NCBI GenBank assembly: GCA_002118135.1
Contig: BDIU01000615.1
Location: forward strand, 230 to 13,685
Reading direction: 5' to 3'
DNA from: Trebouxia sp. TZW2008
Lineage: Eukaryota; Chlorophyta; Trebouxiophyceae; Trebouxiales; Trebouxiaceae
DNA: 13,456 nt
Shown: one piece after another, positions 1 to 8,700 of the stretch
Position numbering within the stretch: the stretch's first letter is position 1
Layout of the letters: the number at the start of each line of letters is the position of its first letter
Made by a program: the position numbers and the translations under genes
The notes under the pieces: generated by a model
Databases searched by the model: none
What the model was told of the DNA's origin: nothing
The model's input: the letters and a program-made list of their open reading frames with translations, nothing else

Positions 1-1
1 G

Positions 2-226
2 CTGAACGAGTATTGGGACGAAGTAGCTGCTGTGCAAGCTGCTCAGTCTGAGACTGCTGACACCGGGTTGGCCCCTAGTGCTCGCAATGCCCGATCTGCA
101 GCAAAGGCCACACACCAGGCCGCACAGGTCGCGGGCGAGGTCGAGGTCGCGCAAGTCTCAGACCTATTAGCAAAAGGCTCAAAGCCTAGTCTCAGTCACT
201 TCGAATTAGGACATCAGGGTAGCTGA
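2..226 (+). CDS. C-terminal part of an unrecognised gene entering from the left
   Basis: A reading frame is open from the left edge to a TGA at 224-226, giving about 74 residues. It begins LNEYWDEVAAVQAAQ and is rich in Ala, Glu, Gln and Ser, probably helical. Base composition is more GC-rich and more codon-like than the 400 bases that follow, which supports a terminal coding exon on the plus strand. A TGTAA motif at 594-598 could be its polyadenylation signal. No family is recognised and no splice acceptor was confirmed inside it. It could also be a chance open frame cut by the window edge. Confidence 0.4.
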   Translation: MNEYWDEVAAVQAAQSETADTGLAPSARNARSAAKATHQAAQVAGEVEVAQVSDLLAKGSKPSLSHFELGHQGS

Positions 227-640
227 AACCCTCGACATGTGCACACACCTTTTTTGCACAGGAAGGTGCATCAGATGTTCTCAGCAAGCATTCATGCTTT
301 GCTAGTACTGCACAGCGCCAGTACATCAGCTCTTGATGATTAGCCACATCAATTGAGCTACAGCTCCAGTAGTACCATGGATGCTCATTACAAGATTTGG
401 ATCACAAAATGAATCCAGTCTAACAAACCAAATATTCAGCAACCAGTCAACCAGTCAATCGATCGATCAAATGAATTATTTCAGGAAATCAATCCTGGGG
501 AGCATGTTGTTATGTGACGACATAGCAGCAGCTGGTGGTTGAACTCATATTACGTTTATCATCACAACCAAAAGCTCTTCATGAGGGGGCGAATGTAAGG
601 GATTACCGTCACTACATCGTCAATACAATTTACATTACAC
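227..640. other. Non-coding stretch, probable 3' UTR and intergenic DNA
   Basis: AT-rich, without a convincing reading frame. It contains a short direct repeat of AACCAGTC and a GATCGATC palindrome near 450-475, and a possible plus-strand polyadenylation motif TGTAA at 594-598. Nothing else is seen. Confidence 0.4.
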
Positions 641-1469
641 ATGCTGACGAATACTCATCACTTCTTCAGCTTGTCAGACCTGCACATCAACCACCAATGT
701 TATCTCAACACTCCCTATTCACGGAAGTTACTGTGTGACAAGCGCAGACTTGTCACATGCATGGTGTTGGGTTTGCACCTGAAGGATGACTTGGTCAGGG
801 CATGCTATATTTACAAGCGAAGTTGGCCTGCTCAACGCGCAGTGAGTTCAGCAGTTTGCACTGTCAATCGTGCTAATGCAGCCCGATTTTTGTCTGCATG
901 CTATGTTGACACACCAGCTTTTATGCAGGCAGAACTCAAGTTGGAGGTGGACTCAACGGCTAATATGTTTCCTGCACAGAAGGCAATTGAGAGGGCATTT
1001 GACAGATTTAGACTTGTCACAGTACCCAACAATTTGTCAGAGTTTACGATGCGTAGCAATCCTTTTGTGTGCAAGGTGATTTTGCAGCCTTCAAAATACA
1101 TACTTGTCCAACAAGAGGCTTTGTTGTCTGAAGGTGCATATTTTGGACCCTTCACTAGGTGTTGAAATCATCAGCAACAACATACTGAGTGACTCTGGGG
1201 CTGCATTCAGATTTGCAGACATCAATGGCAACCAATTGCGATTTGTGACAGAAGCGCGCCCGGCAAAGAGAGCATTTGCTTGGCATGCTGAACAGGCTTT
1301 ACGTTTTGGCAGAAGTGCAGCTTGGCCTGCGGCATCTTTGTTGACTGTCCCTCCTAGTGCATGGAGCTCTGACACTTGTGACTCTAGCGTTCATGATCGC
1401 TATTTCCAAGACTTGTTGGAGCTGCAAGCCGCAGAAGTGCCTCATGAGGATGATGGGTTGCATACATAA
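641..1469 (+). pseudogene. Unrecognised coding-like segment with a frame change
   Basis: Two overlapping open frames follow each other: 641-1165 (174 codons) and 1104-1469 (121 codons). In the first, the part from about 770 reads like real protein (for example KAIERAFDRFRLVTVPNN). In the second, the part from about 1150 does too (for example GVEIISNNILSDSGAAFRFA, then AWHAEQALRFGRSAAW). The switch near 1155-1165 could be a 1-base frameshift or an unnoticed intron, since ACTAG|GTGTTG is donor-like. The first 120 bases of the upper frame belong to a dispersed repeat, so its ATG is doubtful. The family is not recognised. A decayed mobile-element or gene relic is possible, as is chance. Confidence 0.3.
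675..762 (+). repeat. Dispersed repeat, copy A
   Basis: This stretch matches 6796-6886 at roughly 75-80% by eye. Both share the order TTATCT, CACTCCCT, then GAAG, TTACT, ACAAGCG and CTTGTCACATGCA. The two copies are 6 kb apart, so this is an interspersed element and not a tandem duplication. Confidence 0.6.
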
Positions 1470-2962
1470 AGCGTTGATACCTTACATATCAATGTATTGG
1501 AATTTCATTGTGCTACGTGCATCTACATCGTTGAGAAGCCATCAAGTTGTCGAGCTAAAGGTGTAGTGCAATTGCAACAGCTAATATGATATCTCTTTGC
1601 CTAGCTCTCTCTGCTCAACATGACATCATGCTTCACACAGGTGCATCAAGTAGTCAGCTCTACTTGTCAATGCGAGTCCGTCCCAACATTGTTGATATGA
1701 TTGTTATGACAGTTTCTTGTTGGTGTGGTCCTGCTAGATGAGGGGTGGCAGCGTGAGTGGTCTCTTTAATCGTTATGTTGTGAGATTGTTGTCAAAGTAC
1801 AAGATCGTTGTTGCGCCAGCGCCTACTATTGTTATATCACAGGAGATTTCCGGAGTGGGTTTCACGTGAGTCGAGCGTAACAGCCGGGTACAATCAAGTC
1901 AAAAACTGTAAACCGGAGAATGGGAATGTCTAAGGGGTCTTTTGGATTGAAGGTCTGTGGAGGTCCACGCAAATTTGGATAACAACGAAATTGAAACACC
2001 CTGATGACGTAGGGGGAAAATAATGGGGAGACCCCGCAGCTACCATAAAAGAGCAACAATGGTTGTGCGCAGTAGATTGTCCTGTGCCAACAACGTTGTG
2101 ACCAGTTGCATATGGTTCGTTATTGAGGTAGCAATCGTGCACACATCCAGTATTTCGTGCTTGAGCAACAGCAGACTCCAATGTCAGCACGAGGCTCTCT
2201 TCATTTCTGCTAACAACATTGAAATGGTTGTTGGCCTCTTCAGAGACCAAGCATGGCCTTGGCAAACTCACAAGATTCAGCTGACACATTTGGGGCTGCA
2301 AAAGTAGCTTAGCGTGTAAATTGCCAGTGAGATCAATATTGAGCCAAGTTGAGATTTAGCTCAGGTACAACTGTGTGTAGATTAGGAGTGCATGTAGGTG
2401 CCCAAAGCTAAGAATGGACAAGCCTAAAGGTACCTAGCACTTGGTACTCATCGATGTCAGCTATCAATCTTGCATATTACATTGTGATGATCTTTTGAGC
2501 GTACACACAATCTTGGAAAAGCCACATACTAGCAGCAAACAATCACAGATGCCCATGCATTGGTTGGAAATCGGTATGTTGTTAGGTATCTCATTATGAC
2601 ACAGGCTTTTGCTCAAGTCTTGCTTGAGTCCAATTTAATTTAATAGCATGCGAGCCTTGCTAAGCTGCAATGCCGAACTATGCAGCTCTTTATGCTGGAA
2701 TCCTGCTGCTCAACCTCAAATGTTTCCAAAACTTGCACGTACTCGGCAGGGATTTGTGATGTGTTTGGATTGCCATGGCATCCTCCTTGAGCACGTGGTC
2801 ACGCCGACAACTTGAAACAGTGATCATACTCTACATATGCACGCTCGTCAATTGGCCAATACAGTGTGTTTAGTCCATATGTAAGACATGGTATACGTGT
2901 TCCAGCACAAATGCACAAATCTTCCCTGAGCCCATTTGAGAGTCTCTAAGACTCTACAATTA
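1470..2962. other. Intergenic region with no recognisable gene
   Basis: About 1.5 kb without a supported gene. The longest open frames (1930-2301 minus, 2023-2307 plus) overlap on opposite strands and resemble no family. The right part should include the 3' UTR of the kinase-like gene, with a candidate minus-strand TGTAA at 2477-2481. A TGTAA on the plus strand at 1907-1911 could serve the segment at 641-1469. Confidence 0.4.
2477..2481 (-). terminator. Candidate polyadenylation signal TGTAA for the kinase-like gene
   Basis: TTACA on the plus strand reads TGTAA on the minus strand, about 480 bases after the TAG stop of the kinase-like gene. It is the first such motif downstream. TGTAA is the common polyadenylation signal of chlorophyte algae, but a 5-base motif is weak evidence alone. 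Confidence 0.25.
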
Positions 2963-4979
2963 CTATTTCAACGCTTGAGGCTGCAAGAGTCCTTGCATGA
3001 AAATGGACACTTCCATACTCTGCAATTTAGCTATAGCATCACGACATTTGGTAGTGGTGGGATAGTGTGTCAAGTCTAAGTGACCCGTGCGCTCTAACAA
3101 AGTCACAGCAAGCTGGAAGAAGTCTACTGCTACAGACGTCTCATGTACACTCACATCCGGATCCTCAAATTCAGCTGGCCAATGAGTAGGTGTATGCTCA
3201 TGACTGTGCTTACCAAGCTCCAAAGCAGACCCAAAGTCCCCAAGTATGCATTCACCTGCATATAGACACTTTGATGGACTCATGTCGGATAAAGCAAAGA
3301 CAAGCATGAGCACATACAACTTTTGTGATTGGATGTTGCTCACCTGATGCAGAAATGAAGATGTTTGCAGCCTTGACATCATTGTGGCCATAACCTTTCT
3401 AATGCACATGCTGCAGGCTGGTCTTGAGCTGCCTACCAAAGGTCAATATCACCGACTCCTTCATTGGTGCAGGTATTTGCTGAAGCGTAGCTGGATACAC
3501 TGGCATTTGAAGGCATTGCTTGACTCGCAGAGCAGGCCCTGCATCCACAGCTTTTGAGGCATCCAGCAATGATGACTTACCAATACAAGACAGAATTGCA
3601 AAAATGACAAGCCCCTCACAAAATCCAGTTTCAAATTTACAAGAACAATGTCAACAAGAGCACAATACTGCAAACGGCAACACATATGGTCTATTGGTAA
3701 TGTGCATGGATAGAGGTGCATCAACCCAAGATCTTGTTATCACAGACATGCAACTGTGCGCCTAGACATGATAGACTGACCGCCCGGCGCAGCAACATGT
3801 CCAATGACTCCTGCCTGTTGGGTTGGCTTTCAGCAGTTTGACAGGGCCAACAATTCTTGGCACTGCAGGCTCTTGCCAAAGCAGTTCAAGGACTTCAAAC
3901 TCATGAGAGACAGCTTGTTGCTCTGCTGTGAACTTGCACAACACCGGCATGGTGCCGTTCTCAAAAGCAATCAGCAGCACAGCCCTGCAAGCGTACACAA
4001 GAAGGGAAAGTGCACGTATATTCTGGCACACACAAAGCATGCGCACAGCTGATGAGCGCATGTGGACACAATGTGAACGCAAGCCATGTGGATGCAAAGT
4101 ATGGGGGTAAGGACTAAGTACGGTGTGGCACACCTAGAAGGTATGCCAGCCACAAATGCACCATTGAAGATCAGACCCTCGTCCTCTCTCAGGCTTGCGT
4201 TTGTGCTTGACAAAGGACTAGCTTTTGCTGAGTCATACAAGTCGGACAAAATATCCTGATTTGCTAGAGGGATTTCAGCCGCAAAGAAACGTATCATGTG
4301 GGATAGCACTTTGCTGTCCACATGCCCTTTTGTTTGGCTCAACTTGTTGTATAGCTCATCATAGGTAAGCTGCCCGGAACCGCTGGCTGCGTACACATAA
4401 AAATAGGCTGGCGTTCACTGAACAATAACGGGCATAGATTCTATCCAAGAGCTTTACACTGACATCTGTGGCCAGTTGCTGGTTCAACTGCATTTCCTGT
4501 CATGCTAGCTCAAGCAAGCAAATGTGCTGTCATGCGTTGTCATGAGCCAGTTTCTATCTATCAATGAGGGAGGCCTTTAGATGACAATGCAAGTAGCTTG
4601 CAAGTAGATCAGCCAGTATTCAGCCTTCAAGACTAGGGTGTTTCCCAAACATGCAGATGCATTGCAACCACAACTCATCTTCTATGAGCTAAGTTCCTAG
4701 AGATGCGTGGTGCAAGCCAGCTGAATGCCCTGGCTATACGGCCAGACAATACCAAAGAGGATTGTGTGGCAGAAGCTGAGACGGTGAATTGAAGCTCACC
4801 AGAGGCCAGGGCTGTGATCGCGGCCTGGACTCGGTCCAAGTCCTTATTCAGCTCGCGCAATATTTAAGGTCTCGAGCCCCTTTTTCTCTCTTCAGGTCCG
4901 CAGCCTTTTGTTCCTCCAAGCCCTTTAGCTTGTGTTCCAGCTCGGCCAGCTTACTGCCGGATGCACTGTTGGAGGCCAT
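2963..4979 (-). pseudogene. Divergent protein-kinase-like gene with N-terminal coiled coil, frame broken twice
   Basis: Five coding exons are inferred: 4800-4979, 4134-4386, 3815-3984, 3344-3538 and 2963-3255. Joined, they give 1091 bases, one short of 364 codons. Exon 1 starts at ATG 4979 and encodes a charged coiled coil (KLAELEHKLKGLEEQ). Exon 2 is helical and unrecognised (QLTYDELYNKL). Exons 3-5 form a kinase fold: MPVLCKF has the ATP-binding Lys (about residue 162), HEFEVLE the helix-C Glu, PVYPATLQ the hinge, HNDVKAAN the catalytic loop (a non-RD HND), LGDFG the metal-binding loop, THWPAEF an APE-like segment, and AVDFFQLAVTLLE helix F. Two lesions are visible. Exon 1 loses one base near 4860-4867, and an in-frame TAG sits at 3401-3399 between QHVH and KGYGHND. 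Every catalytic residue survives, so decay would be recent. Sequencing error is the alternative for the frameshift. Kinase homology is well supported; the substrate is unknown. Confidence 0.75.
3539..3814 (-). other. Probable GC-AG intron of the kinase-like gene
   Basis: To join ...KLLKANPTG in phase 1 to PALRVKQ..., the best donor is CAG|GCAGGA at 3814, a GC donor. The acceptor is GATGCAG at 3539. The only in-phase GT nearby, ACAT|GTTGCT with its donor at 3796, matches the consensus poorly and would add six residues. The intron holds no recognisable repeat. Confidence 0.45.
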
Positions 4980-4980
4980 C

Positions 4981-5047
4981 CTGAAAACGAAAAGTTACGG
5001 CTCTGGCAAACAAGCGTAACGCCGAGACACCTTCCAGGATTTCGTAC
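4981..5047 (-). other. Probable 67-bp intron in the 5' UTR of the kinase-like gene
   Basis: A good donor CTGAG|GTACGA (5047) and a good acceptor with a pyrimidine tract, TTTTCGTTTTCAG (4981), flank 67 bases. The acceptor lies one base before the ATG at 4979. The 5' UTR exon would therefore run from an unknown start to 5048. Transcript data would be needed to confirm it. Confidence 0.5.
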
Positions 5048-5337
5048 CTCAGAGCAGCGCAATCGGAAAGGTCGACCAGGTGGACACCGTTACTTCAGGC
5101 CAAAGCGGAGACTGAACACTCTGTGTCTACAGTACCGTATGTGCAAGAGTGCAACGATAGTTCAGCCAGGATCTCGGCAATCTGCTGAGTCGTTAATTTG
5201 ACCAGAACCTGCCAATTGTGCAAACCCCCAACATGACCTGAAAGACCGCCTGACAAATAGCTTGACCTCCAACCCAATTTATGGAGGGGTCTATTGGATG
5301 GTATGGCCGTAGCATGCAGGTCAAACCAAATTTGTCA

Positions 5338-5345
5338 CTTATATA
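5338..5345 (-). promoter_or_regulatory. Candidate TATA box of the kinase-like gene
   Basis: The minus strand reads GCTATATAAGTG here, about 360 bases before the ATG and upstream of the inferred 5' UTR exon. Position and orientation fit a core promoter. The motif is short and unsupported by other evidence. Confidence 0.3.
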
Positions 5346-5557
5346 GCGTGAGAAATTACACGTGATCATGGCTGATCGGCCATCTTCCTTTCGAAACTGC
5401 AACACAGCTTCCTGTGTAGGCTTGCCTTCTGAATAACAAATACAGATGTAACAGTCTCAGCTTGTGACAAGGTCTAGAACATGGCAGCTGACATGCAAAA
5501 CCATTGTCACTTGCCAAAAGAGCCTACACTGCTGCTATGTACCTGTTTCCTTCACAC

Positions 5558-5562
5558 TTACA
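5558..5562 (-). terminator. Candidate polyadenylation signal TGTAA for the ankyrin gene
   Basis: TTACA on the plus strand gives TGTAA on the minus strand 158 bases after the TAA stop of the ankyrin gene, a normal distance for a green-algal 3' UTR. The motif is short, so confidence is modest. Confidence 0.35.
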
Positions 5563-5719
5563 ATTGCTTGTGAGATCTGATCATGCATCAGTCTTGCTGA
5601 AATGTTTGTCTCAGCCTCAGCATTGTTGTGTGTGCATTCATGAGAGCGTTTCCTGTTTTAGCATCAGCCACAGGCTGCATATCAATTGATCAAATAGTGT
5701 CAAGCAGATAGGGCTGAGT

Positions 5720-8700
5720 TTATGCATCAGCCCTTATGGAAATGGTCTTGTCATTTGCAGCTCCCACCAGTTTGGTGGGGGAGGGGGGCAGGGGTGGCAG
5801 GTCGCCCAACTCTTTCCAGGCCTGCTGATTGTACTTTGCGCCGCACGCCATGAGGTACTTGAACGCTGGCAATGCATCATCTCCTGCACAGCACACCATT
5901 TCTCACTGAGAAGTCAAGGAAAGGGAAAAAACAAACAGACATTGTCTATGCTGGTAGGCGCCATAACGTGGCCCGCTGTCTATAGAGGCAGACCAAGAAG
6001 TTGAGGACAAAGAGCAGCTGTGTCAGTGCATCCACGCCCGCCCTGCATGCCCCGTCATCTAAAGACCAAGGCCAAAGAGCAGCTGTGGCAAGGCAGCCAC
6101 CCCGCTCTGCATAACATCTTGTCTAGAGGCTGAAAACAAGGAGCAGCCACGTCAATGCATCGAGTCCTGCTCTGCACAGCATCAAATTTAGATTTATAAA
6201 GCAGCTGTTTCAATGCAACATGTCCATGTATCACTCAGCTTGGAAGGGCTGTAAGCAGTTGCAAACTACAGAGTATGAGGGAAGAAACAGAAAAGTCTAT
6301 GTTGTTAGGCATCATAACGGGAGCCTCTGTTTATAGAGGCAGCCCGGATTTTTTGACAGAGTATAACTCATATGAGAACAGATTGCAAGCCCTGGAGGCC
6401 CGCCTTGAAGCTAATTGCATACAGGGCCTCCTGCTGACTTGACAGCTGTGCTCTATACAGCAATCTCTCAATACAAGGACACTCGATACAAGGACATTCT
6501 CAATGTAAGGACAATGCAACTGGGAATCAATCACTGCACTCTGACTACAGTGGTCTCAATGTAAGGTCAATCCAATGTAAGGAACCTTGTTCCTGGTTAT
6601 CAATGCAGTCATTATATTGACAGATCACTGTTCCTGTAATGGACAACAATTGACTTTTGACTGCATGACAGGATTGCAATGATGTGGCATTGTCTGATGA
6701 CAACAGGCTTGCAATTGCTCTGTAACAAATCACTGTCACTACACTGTCATACAATCCTACAAGATACAAGCTCTTCTTCATCATTCACCACTTGAAGATT
6801 ACACCTGCTGATTACCATGTGTTATCTTTTCACACTCCCTTACAGAAGCACTTACTATGTTACAAGCGCTAGCTTGTCACATGCACACATCAGTGGAGAA
6901 TTTGCTGGTGGTGAGCCCAAAGCAACCATGTAGCTATTGTTCTGCACACAATGCTTGTTTCAATTGCATTGTTCCATGTTTGTCTGAGGCAGCCAAGCAA
7001 TTGTTGTTTTGCACAGAAGGCTTTTTCCAGTTGCTTGCCCCTTCCTTCCCTGTGGGTTTTGTGGAGGCTGAGGCAGCCAGAAAACTATTGTTTCGCCCAG
7101 AATGCTTTTTCAGTTGTTCTTTCCCCTATTTGTTTTGTGAAGCTCAAGGCAGCAAGGATACTGTTGTTTTGCACAGAATGCTTGGTTCAGTTGCTTTTCT
7201 CCCCTATTTTGTGCAGCCCAAGGCAGGTGAACTGTTGCTTTTGACCACATGATGCTTTTCACCACACTCTATGCCCCTTTTATTCAGGTTGGTCAGTGCC
7301 ACACTGCAGGTTATCATTGGCAGACAAAAAAAATCTCCCTGACAACACCTGATAACACTCTGTTTCACTCTGAGCATACCTTTCTGCTTGGCCAGGAAGA
7401 CGGGGGTTATGCCACTCTTGTCTGCAGCATTGACATACTCCAGCTTATCAGTTTTGTCCAAGTCTTCTAGCAGCACTTCCAGCACGTCCAAAGCACCAGC
7501 TCTGGCTGCCAAATGCAATGCGCTCCTACAGTGGAATGAGAACAGTGGTCACAGCTTGTGAAGCTTAGAACAACACTTGGACTCCAGCTTGTCAGCTTTG
7601 TCCAAGTCTTCTAGCAGGACTTCCAACTCGCCCAGGGGTCCAGATTTTGCTGCCAAATGCAATGCACTCCTGTAAACACAGCACAGCAAATTCAAGCAGG
7701 CCATTGAGCATGCAAAATAGCATGAACATAGTCCAGTTTGTCAGCCTTGTTCAAGCCTTTGGTCTTGCAAAATACAGGTACAAGCTGTTCTGATGGCAGA
7801 GTCAAAAGCTGCCGCCAGTCCACAAGCTTGCACTTGCTTCAAACTAGCAATCTGTCTGTTTTGACTCTTGTTGACAGTGATAAAAGAGTGCTGATTGGCA
7901 GTCACTGAATCCCTGCTGCCGGTGGGTTCCACAAGCTTACCATCACTGCCAAGGTCAATGTGCAAATGTGTTTGTTTCCTTGACGACTACAGCAAATGAA
8001 TGCTTTTTGGCAACAGGATTTGTTCCATACCTGCCACCAGTGAGTTGCACAAGCTTGCAATCACTGTCAAGATCAATTACCAACTTCTTTTGCTGCCTTC
8101 TTGACAACTGCAAATGAGTGCTGTATAGCATCAGAATCTGTTCCATACCTGCCGCCAGAGGGTTCCACAAGCTTGCAATCACTGCCAAGATCGAGCAAAT
8201 GTTGTTGTTTCCTATTGACTACACTTCATGAATGCTGTTCAGCATCAGATCTTGTTCCAGTCCTGCCACCAGTGGGCTCTACAAGCTTGCAATCGCTTCC
8301 AAAATCAATGAGCGTGTTTTTTTTATCTTTTTCTTGCTATCGAGTATTGACTACACCACATGAATGCTGTCTGGCATCAGATTTTGTTCCATACCTGCCA
8401 CCAGCGGGCTCGACAAGCTTGCGATCACTGCCAAGATCAATGAGTGTCTCTACAGTTTCCTTGTGGTTCATCTCTGCTGCCCACATCAAAGCTGTTCTGC
8501 CATATCTGTCTCTCTGATCAATGTCAAAGTCCATTATGCGCTCCACCATTCTGCATGCACACAAAGACCTTCACCCAGAGCCCTTTGTCCGATTGATATC
8601 AAAAGAAGTTGTGCAAGGAATTTAAGGTATTTTGGCTGCCGTTGCAGTACCACAGGCCATTCAACAACTTTACACAGGCGACTTCTGCCTTGTTCACACA

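Larger units (their letters stand above)
5048..5719. other. Intergenic stretch between kinase-like and ankyrin genes
   Basis: This holds the presumed 5' UTR exon and promoter of the kinase-like gene (about 5048-5350) and the 3' UTR of the ankyrin gene (about 5560-5719). Open frames here are short and not recognised as protein families. Confidence 0.45.

Noticed and set aside
1930..2301. 123-codon minus-strand frame as a gene
   Set aside because: No family resemblance, no consistent splice partners, and an overlapping opposite-strand frame of similar quality.
3399..3401. TAG read as glutamine, as in some ulvophycean algae
   Set aside because: Only one internal TAG is seen, the same gene appears to end with TAG followed by TAA, and the gene also has a frameshift. 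Nonsense mutation is simpler, though not excluded.
6857..7252. 131-codon plus-strand frame with Cys/Phe-rich repeats
   Set aside because: It is produced by the 74-84 bp tandem array in an ankyrin intron. No family resemblance was seen.
7669..7669. Second exon 5 copy as an alternative ankyrin repeat exon
   Set aside because: It has a good acceptor and a good ankyrin start but reaches a stop before any donor, so it cannot be an in-frame cassette.
8101..8517. 138-codon plus-strand frame with repeated PYLPP(A/E)GSTSLQSLP-like peptides
   Set aside because: It is the complement of the donor-side array and of ankyrin exon 4. The repeats mirror the minus-strand exon tail, and the minus strand carries the recognisable ankyrin signal and splice sites.
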